In this document: one piece after another, positions 47,071-56,489 of the stretch
How the letters are laid out: each line of letters starts with the position of its first letter
Position numbering within the stretch: position 1 is the first letter of the stretch
Origin: Laspinema sp. D2d
Lineage (GTDB): Bacteria > Cyanobacteriota > Cyanobacteriia > Cyanobacteriales > Laspinemataceae
Direction: 5' to 3'
Assembly (NCBI RefSeq): GCF_025370755.1
Contig: NZ_JAMXFC010000018.1
Span: 63,149-127,148, forward strand
Length of the DNA: 64,000 nt
The notes under the pieces: generated by a model
Databases searched by the model: none
Told to the model about the DNA's origin: nothing
The model's input: the letters and a program-made list of their open reading frames with translations, nothing else
Made by a program: the position numbers and the translations under genes

Positions 47071-47943
47071 ATGGAAACGAACCCTTCCTCTGAGTTTGTT
47101 GTCCAATTCTGGGGCGTTCGAGGCAGTATTCCGACCCCCGGAAAGGACACTGTTCGCTATGGCGGTAATACCTCCTGTGTAGAAATGCGAATTGGTGGAA
47201 AACGCCTAATTTTTGATGCGGGTACAGGATTGCAAGTTCTAGGACAAACCTTGCAAAAAGAAATGCCCATCGAAGCTTATATGTTTTTCACCCACTACCA
47301 CTGGGATCATATCCAGGGCTTTCCCTTTTTTACTCCCGCCTTTATTCGCGGAAATAGCCTGCATATTCATGGATCGGTTCCCCTAGATGCCGAATCAATG
47401 GAACAGCATTTTGTCGAAAGAATTCTCCATCCCAATTCCCCCGTTCCCCTAGAAGGAATGCAGGCGAATTTGAAATTTTCAGAAATGGTTTGTGGTGAAC
47501 CCTTTCATGTGGATGATATCTACTTTGAAACCGGACCCTTAAATCATCCCAATAGTGCAATGGGCTATCGGGTCACCTATAAAGGTCATACGGTATTTTA
47601 CTGTACGGATACCGAACATTTTCCCGATCGCATGGATGAAACCGTTCTCCACATGGCACGCAATGCAGACTTATTAATTTACGATGCGATGTACAGTGAT
47701 GATGAATATAATAATCCTAAATCCCCCAAACATGGTTGGGGACATTCCACCTGGCAGGAAGCCGTCAAAGTTGCCAAAGCCGCTGGGGTGAAAAAACTGG
47801 TAATTTTCCATCACGACCCCACTCACAATGATGAATTTTTGGATAAATTAGATGGAGATGTTAAAGCAGCATTTCCGAACTCCGTTCTCGCTCGGGAAGG
47901 GTTGGTTTTAGATGTGTTTGAATCGGTTCTTGCTGCTGTGTAA
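47071..47943 (+). CDS. MBL-fold metal-dependent hydrolase
   Basis: A 290-residue metallo-beta-lactamase-fold enzyme. The zinc motif is THYHWDHIQG (HxHxDH), with further ligands in the HTVFYCTDTEHF segment and in KLVIFHHDPTHND. The opening VQFWGVRGSIPTPGKDTVRY is typical of a widespread PhnP/RNase Z-like subgroup found in cyanobacteria. The substrate is unknown; phosphodiester hydrolysis of nucleotides or signalling molecules is possible. No REC or CAP domain is fused. A terminator follows. Confidence 0.9.
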   Translation: METNPSSEFVVQFWGVRGSIPTPGKDTVRYGGNTSCVEMRIGGKRLIFDAGTGLQVLGQTLQKEMPIEAYMFFTHYHWDHIQGFPFFTPAFIRGNSLHIHGSVPLDAESMEQHFVERILHPNSPVPLEGMQANLKFSEMVCGEPFHVDDIYFETGPLNHPNSAMGYRVTYKGHTVFYCTDTEHFPDRMDETVLHMARNADLLIYDAMYSDDEYNNPKSPKHGWGHSTWQEAVKVAKAAGVKKLVIFHHDPTHNDEFLDKLDGDVKAAFPNSVLAREGLVLDVFESVLAAV

Positions 47944-47981
47944 AATCCCCCATTAGCTAGAAGATGAGCCAGGGGATTTTT
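47942..47981 (+). terminator. Intrinsic terminator after the MBL hydrolase
   Basis: AAAATCCCC (overlapping the stop codon) pairs with GGGGATTTT over a 21-nt loop and ends in five T. The 400 bp beyond it up to 48382 are AT-rich and show no gene. Confidence 0.75.
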
Positions 47982-48382
47982 CTCTAATCTCACTGACCTC
48001 CTTCACAACACATATTGGGCATTTAGACAACAATTCCCTCTCTATCTTAAGCGAGGGAATTTTATTAGAAAAGTGCCAGTTTTTATAGTTTTTTTAATAC
48101 TATTAAACGACATTGGATGGGGCTTCGAGCATTGCGACCCTACAAATACACAAATTTCAGGGCTAGTTTTTATAGACTTGTCACAACCAAATTCCGTATT
48201 AGATCGAGTTTCATCTATTTTTTATTCCCCTTAATTTCTCGTTTCAATTCAGGCAATTTAAAATAAACTGATAACCCTTGTACCCGTTCCTAAATTTTAT
48301 CTCTACAATAGGAACAGTATCAGAGCGAAACTCGACCCTTCCTCCAACAGTCTTCCCTCAAAATCCACCATAGGTTGCTAAG

Positions 48383-50398
48383 ATGAAACTCATCTGGAAT
48401 TCCTGGCTCGTTACCCTTAGCTTGGTAGTCCCCATTGCAACACCTGCACTTGCGGAGTTACCCATTCCATCCCCTTCCCAATTAGCGCAGGGGAACACCG
48501 AAACTCGACCCACCTTACCTGCCAACGAACCGAACCCTGAAACCGCATCAGAGGAACCCCCACTAGCGGAAGAGGACCTGGAATCCCCTACCGAGGAAAC
48601 CACTAACGAGGCGGAGGAGTTGCCACCGGAGGAAGAGGACCCGGAATCTCCTAATACCGAAACCACTGACGAAGCGGAGGAGTTGCCACCGGAGGAAGAG
48701 GACCCCGAATCTCCTAATGAGGAAACCTCAGATGAGGGAGAAGAGACATCAGAAGAAGAATATAAGCTAGATCCAGAAGAAGCGGCAAAACAAGCAGAAA
48801 GACGCCGCCATTTAGAACGCTTGACAGAAGCTGATCGCCTCTATGTCGCCGGGGATATTGCCGCAGCAGAGGCAATTTATCAGGAGGTGAAACCGCCCTT
48901 TTCTGCTGATGGGAAGCAAGCGGCAATTTCCACTCTCCCCGAACCCCTGACGGATCCCGAACAACTCTCCCCCGCCTCCCGGGTGTACTGGCGGGAAGCA
49001 CAAGCGGGATGGGAAAATAAACTCGAATCGCGGATTTTTGTTCCCCTAGAATTCCTTGTTGAAGCTTCACCGGAATTTCTACCGGGACATTTATTACTCG
49101 CGGAAGCTTATACCACTTATGAACAACCGGAAAAAACAGTTGAAGTCTTAGAAAGAGCAACCACGTTTTATCCTAATAATCCCGAATTATTGCGGGTGAA
49201 AATTGCTGCCCTCGCAGCAACAGAACAATGGTTAGAAGCATCGATCGCCGCCCGTCAATTTGCCCTTCTCAACCCTGATCATCCTGATGCTGAAGAATTT
49301 GCCACTTTAGCCGAAGATAACTTCGGGAAATTTCGCGGATACATTCGGAAACAGATTGCGGGAAATGCGATCGGTAACGTTGTCACCGGGGCGATCGGGG
49401 TTGCCTTAACCGGCAATCCACTCGGTGCATTGTCTGCGGTGGAAACCTTAGTCATGTTAGCCCGAGGAGAATCGGCGATCGGCAGAAGTATCGCCAATCA
49501 AGCCGTCGAACAGTTAGAAATGGTCGAGGATGAAGAAGTTGTCGCCTACATTCAAGAACTAGGAGAAAGACTCTCTAAACTCTCGGGACGAGATGATTTT
49601 GAATATGAGTTTTATGTCATTAAAGACAAAAACCTCAACGCTTTTGCCCTCCCGGGAGGTAAAATTTTCGTCAATGCCGGGGCCATTCTCCACAGTGATA
49701 CTGAAGCCGAATTAGCCGGATTAATCACCCATGAACTCGCTCATGCCGTCCTATCTCACGGCTTTCAAATGGTCACTCATGGCAATTTAATCAGCAACAT
49801 GGCACGATATGTCCCCTTTGGAGGCACATTAGCCAATCTCTTAGTGCTTGATTATAGCCGAGATATGGAACAACAAGCCGACGTACTCGGGACTAGATTA
49901 CTCACTTCTGCCGGTTATTCTGCCGATGGATTGCGCAATCTCATGGTGAAACTTAAGGAACAATATGGAGAAGGAAGTTCCTTTTGGAAATTCATGTCTT
50001 CTCACCCCCCGACAAAAGAACGAATTAGCGATCTCGAAACCCTCATTGAACGGGGAGGTTATAATCGGTTTGCTTATGAAGGGGTAGAACGACATCAAGA
50101 AATGCGTCAGCGTGTGGCAGAATTGCTCCGAGAAGAACTGTCCAAGGAAGATTTAGTTAAGCTAGATATTGAATTGGAGGAGGCTGAAATTGAAGAAGCT
50201 GAAGACACTGAAGAGGAAGAGTTAAACTCTGACGAGGATGAAGCAAACCCGGAAGAGGAAGAGGAAGAGTTAAACTCTGATGAAGATGAAGCAAACCCGG
50301 AAGGGGAAGAGGAAGAGTTAAACGTTGACGAGGATGAAGCAAACCCGGAAGAGGAAGAGTTAAACTCTGATAATCAGGAAGAATCAGGCGAGGAATAA
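48383..50398 (+). CDS. M48-family metalloprotease with acidic repeat tails
   Basis: A 671-residue exported protease. The signal peptide ends at PALAELP (about residue 26). Residues 45-135 are Glu/Pro-rich with a repeated 20-residue unit (EELPPEEEDPESPN). A TPR-like segment (150-310) precedes the M48 domain (about 365-575) with the zinc motif HELAHAVLSHG and the third ligand Glu in a DMEQQADVLG segment. The C-terminus (from about 610) repeats a 16-residue unit EEELNSDEDEANPEEE three to four times. M48 BepA-like enzymes act in envelope protein quality control. The acidic tails are unusual and encoded by near-identical 48-bp repeats (50208-50375). Confidence 0.9.
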   Translation: MKLIWNSWLVTLSLVVPIATPALAELPIPSPSQLAQGNTETRPTLPANEPNPETASEEPPLAEEDLESPTEETTNEAEELPPEEEDPESPNTETTDEAEELPPEEEDPESPNEETSDEGEETSEEEYKLDPEEAAKQAERRRHLERLTEADRLYVAGDIAAAEAIYQEVKPPFSADGKQAAISTLPEPLTDPEQLSPASRVYWREAQAGWENKLESRIFVPLEFLVEASPEFLPGHLLLAEAYTTYEQPEKTVEVLERATTFYPNNPELLRVKIAALAATEQWLEASIAARQFALLNPDHPDAEEFATLAEDNFGKFRGYIRKQIAGNAIGNVVTGAIGVALTGNPLGALSAVETLVMLARGESAIGRSIANQAVEQLEMVEDEEVVAYIQELGERLSKLSGRDDFEYEFYVIKDKNLNAFALPGGKIFVNAGAILHSDTEAELAGLITHELAHAVLSHGFQMVTHGNLISNMARYVPFGGTLANLLVLDYSRDMEQQADVLGTRLLTSAGYSADGLRNLMVKLKEQYGEGSSFWKFMSSHPPTKERISDLETLIERGGYNRFAYEGVERHQEMRQRVAELLREELSKEDLVKLDIELEEAEIEEAEDTEEEELNSDEDEANPEEEEEELNSDEDEANPEGEEEELNVDEDEANPEEEELNSDNQEESGEE

Positions 50399-50414
50399 GG
50401 ATAAATGTTGCACT

Positions 50415-50448
50415 ATTCGTAGTAACGATTGAAGTCGTTACTACGAAT
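50415..50448. repeat. Perfect 14-bp stem palindrome
   Basis: ATTCGTAGTAACGA and TCGTTACTACGAAT pair over TTGAAG, between convergent genes. Its TGAAGTCGTTACTAC unit recurs near 27504 and, degenerate, near 59722. It may be a two-way terminator derived from a dispersed repeat. Confidence 0.8.
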
Positions 50449-50492
50449 CAAGAAACTGAAAGTTTATAGTCAATGGGGAGAATTGCTATAAA

Positions 50493-51029
50493 TTAAGGAA
50501 CGGGTTGAAAACGTTCTACAAAATTTAGCCAACTGTCGATTTTATTTCCTTCTATTTTTAAAATTGGCACTTGTACAGTGTTAGTCACTCTACCCGTTAA
50601 ACGAGGTCCCAATCGGGTAATTGTTGTAGGTTCTGCTCTACCCAAACCGTAAGCTTGCCGAATATCGTCTGCCAAAGCACAAGTAATTTCAAATCCTCCC
50701 ATATCTAGGGAACCATTTCCTGCTTTGTATTGCCAAAACATGAACCCTTCCCGCGACCCTCTACACTCCCAGATGGTCACTTCAAACATTTTGGCAACGT
50801 GGAGTTCATATCGACGCAAGCGGCTATCATTGCCATAGGCTGGAGTGCTTGTATCCGTATCCGGGACAATTAACTCGGCAGAACCGCCGTGATATTCACT
50901 CCCGACACCCATGCTAAATATACTGGTAATTGGAAAATCTTGAGCCAATCCCAAAGGCGCGATCGCCATCAGTGCAGAAGTCAGTGTCACTGGGTTTAGT
51001 AAGGTTCTAATTTTCCAAAATTTCTTCAT
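50493..51029 (-). CDS. Exported protein of unknown function
   Basis: A 178-residue protein with a signal peptide (MKKFWKIRTLLNPVTLTSAL to about APLGLAQ). The mature part has two internal Cys (CRGSREG, CALADDIRQ) and beta-prone strands (RRYELHVAKMFEVTIWECRG, VPILKIEGNKIDSWLNFVE). No family recognised. The start is ATG 51029. It shares no obvious operon with the HEAGH protease 115 bp upstream on the same strand. It may be periplasmic. Confidence 0.7.
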   Translation of the reverse strand: MKKFWKIRTLLNPVTLTSALMAIAPLGLAQDFPITSIFSMGVGSEYHGGSAELIVPDTDTSTPAYGNDSRLRRYELHVAKMFEVTIWECRGSREGFMFWQYKAGNGSLDMGGFEITCALADDIRQAYGLGRAEPTTITRLGPRLTGRVTNTVQVPILKIEGNKIDSWLNFVERFQPVP

Positions 51030-51143
51030 GGTTTTGCCTCAAATGGTCAAGGTTGTGCCGAGCAATAGGTGTTCCAAGCTGGAAACTCTTTCTCAACAAA
51101 TACTAGCAGATTGATAGATATTTTTTATGCGTGTTAATTAGAA

Positions 51144-51851
51144 TCAAACTATTTTATTAGATTCAGTCTTGATGGGAATTCGACTGGATAAAATTTGATA
51201 ACACTCACTCACGGGTAGTCGCTGTTCCATTGCAGTGACTAAAGCTTGATAGGCATCTAAATGAGATTCTATGAGCGTTTTTGCTTGCAAAATGGCCCAC
51301 CGTTCTTTGAGTTGAGCATCGATCGCAGATTTGCGGTTTTGGGCCAAAATTGCTTTTAATTTGGTTCTATCTTCTGCACCGCCTTCGGCCCGATCGCCGG
51401 TTAAGGTTTCAGCGGCAATCCCTGCCATCCAGACGATGCAGTAACGGTCAAATAATTGGGCCGAGAGACTGCCTTTTTGGAGTTCGGTGAGGAGTTCTTG
51501 ATCGTCAAATTGTACCCCACCGCCAGCAGATTGGCCTTGTTTAAAGGCTTCCCAGGCATTTAAGGCATAGCTGGTGATGGGAATTTCTAATAAGTAGGCG
51601 ACTAAAAAATGACCGGCTTCATGACGCACAACGCGCGATCGATGGTCTCCAGACATTCCGGCAAAGACATCAACAATGAGGTTCGCGCCTTTGCCTTGCC
51701 AACCGAGGGTATCTAGGGTAAAAAATCCTAAGAGACTGGCGGTGGCGATCGCACCAATTAGGGGAGATAGCTCTAAGATAGGTCCGAGCAATACGGAAAG
51801 GGTCATCAAAAAAACCGAAATTGCAACCAGATTAAGCGCGGTTTGACTCAT
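51144..51851 (-). CDS. Membrane M41-like zinc protease without an AAA domain
   Basis: A 235-residue protein. Two N-terminal membrane helices (residues 5-45: NLVAISVFLMTLSVLLGPIL, LIGAIATASLLGFFTLDTLG) lead to HEAGHFLVAYL, the HEXXH motif typical of FtsH M41 peptidases. FtsH-like spacing continues with GAEDRTKLKAIL, where Asp is the probable third zinc ligand. The ATPase module of FtsH is absent. Such stand-alone M41-like proteins exist in cyanobacteria and plastids, where they have been described as ATP-dependent Zn proteases, but their activity is not established. Confidence 0.82.
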   Translation of the reverse strand: MSQTALNLVAISVFLMTLSVLLGPILELSPLIGAIATASLLGFFTLDTLGWQGKGANLIVDVFAGMSGDHRSRVVRHEAGHFLVAYLLEIPITSYALNAWEAFKQGQSAGGGVQFDDQELLTELQKGSLSAQLFDRYCIVWMAGIAAETLTGDRAEGGAEDRTKLKAILAQNRKSAIDAQLKERWAILQAKTLIESHLDAYQALVTAMEQRLPVSECYQILSSRIPIKTESNKIV

Positions 51852-51914
51852 GATTTAGGGGTCAAAATTGGGAGGACCAACGGTTCAGGAGGATGAAAGC
51901 AACGGAAAAGTTCG

Positions 51915-52739
51915 TTAGGGTTGAGTCTCTTCGACTTCCTGGGTTCGGGCTTTATAAAAGGTTTCCAGACTGTCGCGATCGCCGACAAATCTCCAATGCC
52001 AGGGTTCATAACTCACCCCTTGAGTATTTCCTTTGGGAAAGGATATCTCAAAACTATAATAGGCCGCATTCTCTTTCATCCATTGGAAAGCGGGGGTATT
52101 TTCAAAGCTCGGACTCAAATCCGTCGCCGGAACATTGGCATCGCCAATATCAACCGCATAGCCGGTATGATGTTCGCTGTACCCGGGAGGGGCGCTAACT
52201 TCTGCCCGTTCCGTGGTAACCTGTCCCCGTTGCGCTTTCACCTCAAAAAAGAGATATTTCTGGTCTTCCTCGCTGCGAAATCCGGAAATCGGCACTAGAT
52301 AGACCCCTTGCAATTGGGCCGCCTCTTTCATATCCAAAAACGCTCTCGCCGCAGCTTGACGCATGAGCAGTCTCCCATCATTGGAAATCGGCTGAAGGTC
52401 TTCGAGAGGGGCTTCTTTATAGGGAAAGTGACCTAGTAACGTCTCGGTTTTAGGGGCGTTGGAGTCCACAGTAGCATTCGGGTCCGGGGAGTCAGTTTGC
52501 TCAGTTTGAGCAACCTCCGAGTTATTCAGGAGTCCCAACATTCCCCCCTGCCATGCCACAAGGACCCCTGCAATGAGGGCAACTGTCCCGGCAATCACGG
52601 CAATTACAATCCATTTGACTGATTTGGACTCCTGAACCGTAGAGACTTTCTCAGAGGTATCTCTAACCGCTTGAGGAATGTCCTCCCCCATAAATGTCGA
52701 GGTTTTCGACGCTTGTCCCGACACAGTTGCCTTATTCAA
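51915..52739 (-). CDS. D-alanyl-D-alanine carboxypeptidase, M15 (VanY-like)
   Basis: A 274-residue membrane-anchored cell-wall peptidase. A single helix at about residues 43-68 (WIVIAVIAGTVALIAGVLVA) anchors it, and the rest is periplasmic. M15 motifs are SGFRSEEDQ, SEHHTGYAVDIGD (zinc ligands His and Asp) and EPWHWRFVG (third zinc ligand His). It would trim the terminal D-Ala of peptidoglycan stems. The TTG at 52739 is chosen because AGGAG lies eight bases upstream; ATG 52691 has no such site. Confidence 0.88.
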   Translation of the reverse strand: MNKATVSGQASKTSTFMGEDIPQAVRDTSEKVSTVQESKSVKWIVIAVIAGTVALIAGVLVAWQGGMLGLLNNSEVAQTEQTDSPDPNATVDSNAPKTETLLGHFPYKEAPLEDLQPISNDGRLLMRQAAARAFLDMKEAAQLQGVYLVPISGFRSEEDQKYLFFEVKAQRGQVTTERAEVSAPPGYSEHHTGYAVDIGDANVPATDLSPSFENTPAFQWMKENAAYYSFEISFPKGNTQGVSYEPWHWRFVGDRDSLETFYKARTQEVEETQP

Positions 52740-53214
52740 TGACTCGACTCCTAACAGATTGACTCGGATTGCCTAAACTATGATAATGAACGGCTGTGGA
52801 AGCGGTGAGGGATCGGTGGACATGATCCTTCATGGGTTGAGCTTCCCTCTCCCCTACAGGGTTAAAAAAGCATTCTACCGAATCCTTGGAGATCGGGACC
52901 GACAAAGGACCATTTGTCGCTGCTTGTTTCTCATGATGTCATTTTTCAAGGGACCAGGGACCAGGGACCCCTGAGCAAAATCCCCCTGTTTAGCGTCCAG
53001 TGTTACGGACATCCCCCTTGGTTCTATGGCAATATTAATCCCAAATTGCTGCATGATTAGCTCTTGATTTCACCGTTGAGAGTGGGTCAGCCGCGTTTGA
53101 ATTGGAACGTGCTACGGCACTGTTATCCCGCCCATTGAGACGCAGTTAAAACACTCGTTTGAATGAGGGAATAACCCTCCAACTCAATGAAAACTAATCC
53201 TCCCTTAAATTATT
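52740..53214. other. Divergent intergenic region, nothing recognised
   Basis: About 475 bp between the divergent carboxypeptidase and the transporter. A short GGGACCA triplet repeat lies near 52951. The small plus-strand frame at 52780-52974 has no ribosome site or family features. Promoters were not identified. Confidence 0.5.
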
Positions 53215-54186
53215 ATGCTCCTCCTGGGAATTCACCTCCTAAAACTTTACCTCCAACTCGGGGGATTAGCGTTATTGGGATTTATTTTAGGTCGGCTGTT
53301 GCCTCCTAAAATCCCCGTCTATATCGGTAAATTTTTGTTTTGGATTGGCGTTCCCATTGGGGTGATTGCCTTCGTGCGCCGATCGGATTTGTCGGGTTCC
53401 ATCTGGTTAGCCCCAGCGATCGCCTGGGTGGCAATTCTACTGGGAGTCGGACTGAGCTGGATCTGGCTGAGGGCTAAAACCCATCCCGGTTCTGCTTCCC
53501 TAGCGGTGGAGGAATCATCCCAATGGTTCCATCTCCCCACCCAAGGCAGTTTTGTCCTTTCGACAATGGTGGGTAATACAGGCTTTATTGGCTATCCGGT
53601 TGCTTTGGCATTAGTAGGAGAACAATATTTTGCCTGGGCACTATTTTATGATTTGTTAGGTACAGTAATCGGTGCTTATGGCTTAGGTGCCGTATTAGCG
53701 GCGCGGTTTGGTGAGGGGTCGAAAAGTTACCAACAGTTTATCCATGCTATCCTCTACAATCCTACCCTCTGGAGTTTAGGGTTGGGGTTATTGGTGAGAG
53801 ATATTCCCCTCCCCCCCCTATTAGAAAATAGTTTACAACGGTTTGCCTGGAGTGCGATCGCCTTGTCTCTGATTCTTTGTGGCATGAGACTGAGCCAATT
53901 ACACTCCTGGAGTAGTCTCAAACCCGCCTCGGTCAGTCTGGTTATTAAAATGCTAATTGTACCCTTATTCCTGGGCATCATCCTATCGTTCTGGGAACTC
54001 GATCGCCCTGCATTGCTAATTCTAGTGCTACAAACGGCAATGCCTCCAGCCTTTGCCACTCTAGTCCTGGCGGAAACCTACAATCTCGATCGCGATTTAG
54101 CCGTCACTGCCTTGGGACTCGGTTCTATTTGTTTATTAGTCACCCTCCCCATTTGGGTTTTAATGTTTGGAATTCCCCCGGTTTAA
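53215..54186 (+). CDS. AEC-family (auxin efflux carrier-like) transporter
   Basis: A 323-residue inner-membrane protein with about ten helices, five on each side of a central loop. The opening LKLYLQLGGLALLGFILGRL, the STMVGNTGFIGYPVALAL motif after helix 4 (conserved N-G-P-like crossover) and the second half LLILVLQTAMPPAFATLVLA, with TYNLD, are typical of AEC permeases. Substrates in bacteria include malate, malonate and small carboxylates; none can be told here. No regulator adjoins it. Confidence 0.88.
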   Translation: MLLLGIHLLKLYLQLGGLALLGFILGRLLPPKIPVYIGKFLFWIGVPIGVIAFVRRSDLSGSIWLAPAIAWVAILLGVGLSWIWLRAKTHPGSASLAVEESSQWFHLPTQGSFVLSTMVGNTGFIGYPVALALVGEQYFAWALFYDLLGTVIGAYGLGAVLAARFGEGSKSYQQFIHAILYNPTLWSLGLGLLVRDIPLPPLLENSLQRFAWSAIALSLILCGMRLSQLHSWSSLKPASVSLVIKMLIVPLFLGIILSFWELDRPALLILVLQTAMPPAFATLVLAETYNLDRDLAVTALGLGSICLLVTLPIWVLMFGIPPV

Positions 54187-54304
54187 GCTAAAACAAATCC
54201 TCCGTAACTGGAGAGCTAAAAACAGGAATTACCCCTAGAATTCAAAGGAATACCTCAGCCGAATTCCTGGGAAATTTCCGCCCTATATTTGTGATTAGAG
54301 ATGA

Positions 54305-54826
54305 TTAACTTGCCACGGTTTGATAACGTTGAGCGAGTTGCTCCGGGGTGATTTGTTCATACCCTTCAAACGGTTGATGAATCCAGGGATTATCCGTCAG
54401 ATAATCCACATAATAATTCGGTTGAATCGCTGAACAAGCTTTATACCAGAGGACGGCGGTGCGGATCTCCTGGATCTGATTTTCATAATGGGAATTCAGC
54501 CAATGTTGAGTTTCTTGGAGAGAAATTCCCGTATCTACCAGGTCATCTACCAATAAAACATGAGGGCCGAGGGTATCGCCGATCGCCGTTAAGTGGCGGG
54601 AAATCTTCAAGGAGCCTCGGTGTTGACCGTTCGCACCGCCATAAGAAGCGGTCGATAAAATTCCTAAAGGGCGATCGTAAATCCGGGCGAGGATATCTCC
54701 CACCCGCAATCCCCCTTTGGCAATGCAAACGATCTGGTCAAAGTGCCAATTTGACTGATAAATTTGGACCGCAAGCTGCTCTATTTTTTGGTGGTACTCG
54801 GACCAACTAATATAAAGGTCACGCAT
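54305..54826 (-). CDS. Phosphoribosyltransferase (Gpt/xanthine-guanine-like)
   Basis: A 173-residue type I phosphoribosyltransferase for purine salvage. The PRPP loop is VLLVDDLVDTGISL, a substrate-contact loop IVCIAKGGLRVGD precedes it, and the flexible-loop region SYGGANGQHRGSLKISRHL lies between. The C-terminus WYKACSAIQPNYYVDYLTDNPW matches Gpt/HPRT-like enzymes. ATG 54826 (MRDLYISW) fits the family start; frames extend to 54862. It is divergent from the GPH transporter at 55025. Confidence 0.88.
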   Translation of the reverse strand: MRDLYISWSEYHQKIEQLAVQIYQSNWHFDQIVCIAKGGLRVGDILARIYDRPLGILSTASYGGANGQHRGSLKISRHLTAIGDTLGPHVLLVDDLVDTGISLQETQHWLNSHYENQIQEIRTAVLWYKACSAIQPNYYVDYLTDNPWIHQPFEGYEQITPEQLAQRYQTVAS

Positions 54827-54927
54827 GAGGGCAATTTTTCCAACAGTAGCAACAGAAATCACGAATAAAGGTAATAGATCACGATAGCATAGAATTTACG
54901 GGCTATATCGTATGCCACAATACAGAA

Positions 54928-54962
54928 AAGCGCCCCTGAAATTTGTATCGTCACAGGCGCTT
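54928..54962 (+). promoter_or_regulatory. Hairpin in the leader of the GPH transporter
   Basis: AAGCGCC and GGCGCTT with inner CTG/CAG and one bulged C form a stem of about 10 bp. It lies about 60 bp before ATG 55025, between divergent genes. It could be a leader structure or operator. Confidence 0.3.
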
Positions 54963-55024
54963 GTTGTCCTCCTCCAGCAATGGCGGTATCCCGCCACGCT
55001 CTTTCCCTGGAAAAACCAAAGTTC

Positions 55025-56458
55025 ATGAATCACTCGTCTCCTTCCGATCCAGCTTCCGACCCATCCCAGTCCGAAAAACTTAGCCTCTCCACAAAACTGG
55101 CTTATGGGGCTGGAGATATGGGGGCTGGGATCACCACCATTTTAATCTCGTTTAGCCTCCTGATATTTTTAACGGAGGTAGCGGGTTTAGACCCCGGATT
55201 GGCAGGAACAGTCCTGATGATTGGTAAGGTGTGGGATGCCATCAATGACCCGATGATCGGGATGTTGAGCGATCGCACCCGGTCTCGCTGGGGACGGAGG
55301 CGATCGTGGATGCTCTTTGGTTCCCTCCCGTTTGGTCTGTCTTTTTTCCTACATTGGTTAGTCCCTCACTTCAGTTCAGACCCCCAGGTGAATCAGTGGG
55401 GGCTGTTCGTCTATTACATCGTGGTGAGTATCTTTTTCCAAACCGCTTATACCGCAGTTAATCTCCCTTATACAGCCCTTACGCCAGAACTCACTCAGGA
55501 TTACAACGAGCGCACCAGTCTCAACAGCTTTCGGTTTGCCTTCTCCATTGGTGGGAGTATCTTAGCTCTCATTTTAGGTGTGGTCTTGACTCAATTGATG
55601 CCTGACCTTAAACAGATGTATGTCGCCCTAGGCGGCATTTGTGCGATTCTATCGGTATTTCCCCTCTATTGGTGCGTCTTCGGAACCCGAGAACGGTATC
55701 AAACCCAAGCAGACCCCACAAATTTATCCCTGATTGCTCAGTTCAAAATTGCCTTGAGCAATCGTCCCTTTCAGTATGTGAGTGGGATTTATCTTTTTTC
55801 CTGGTTAGCTCTGCAATTAACCACCACAATTATTCCCTATTTTGTCGTGAGTTGGATGCGGCGAGATTCATTCTTTGAGGTGGCTTTAATTGTGCAAGTG
55901 GTGGCGATTATTATGCTATTTGTCTGGAGTGCGATTAGCAAATCTTTGGGGCGGAAAGCGGTTTACTTTATGGGCATGGGGTTTTGGATTATTGCTCAAG
56001 GTGGACTGTTCTTTTTACCGCGCGATCGCATGGATTTAATGTTCTTCTTGGCCGTTCTAGCCGGTATAGGCGTAGCAACGGCTTATCTCGTTCCTTGGTC
56101 CATGCTCACCGATGTGATTGATTTAGATGAATTAAATACCGGCCAACGTCGGGAAGGAATCTTCTATTCGTTTATGGTCTTTTTACAAAAGCTGGGATTA
56201 GGTTTGGGGATTTTCTTTGTAGGACAAACTCTCCAATGGTCGGGCTTCATAGAATCCGCTGGAAGTACCACAATTCCCGAGCAACCGAACTCAGCTTTGT
56301 TCGCCATCCGAATGGCGATCGGGCCTCTACCAACCCTGTTTTTAATCGGGGGTTTAATTTTGGCTTATTATTATCCCCTCACCCGGGAAGTTCATGCAGC
56401 GATTTTATTGCAGCTTTATGAACGGAAGCAACAGGCTTCGGTCAAGGGTGCAGACTAA
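55025..56458 (+). CDS. GPH-family sugar/cation symporter (MelB-like MFS)
   Basis: A 477-residue permease with about twelve membrane helices. The opening KLSLSTKLAYGAGDMGAGIT and MIGKVWDAINDPMIGMLSDRTRSRWGRRRSWML carry the GPH signature (D-x-x-DP and RTRSRWGRRR). A second cluster, DVIDLDELNTGQRREGIFYS, lies in the C-terminal half. Substrates of the family are glycosides, pentosides or hexuronides with Na+ or H+. GGAAAAA precedes ATG 55025; an in-frame ATG at 54980 would add 15 residues. No catabolic gene adjoins it. Confidence 0.9.
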   Translation: MNHSSPSDPASDPSQSEKLSLSTKLAYGAGDMGAGITTILISFSLLIFLTEVAGLDPGLAGTVLMIGKVWDAINDPMIGMLSDRTRSRWGRRRSWMLFGSLPFGLSFFLHWLVPHFSSDPQVNQWGLFVYYIVVSIFFQTAYTAVNLPYTALTPELTQDYNERTSLNSFRFAFSIGGSILALILGVVLTQLMPDLKQMYVALGGICAILSVFPLYWCVFGTRERYQTQADPTNLSLIAQFKIALSNRPFQYVSGIYLFSWLALQLTTTIIPYFVVSWMRRDSFFEVALIVQVVAIIMLFVWSAISKSLGRKAVYFMGMGFWIIAQGGLFFLPRDRMDLMFFLAVLAGIGVATAYLVPWSMLTDVIDLDELNTGQRREGIFYSFMVFLQKLGLGLGIFFVGQTLQWSGFIESAGSTTIPEQPNSALFAIRMAIGPLPTLFLIGGLILAYYYPLTREVHAAILLQLYERKQQASVKGAD

Positions 56459-56489
56459 ACCATCCGGAGGCGATCGCTCCCCTATTCAA

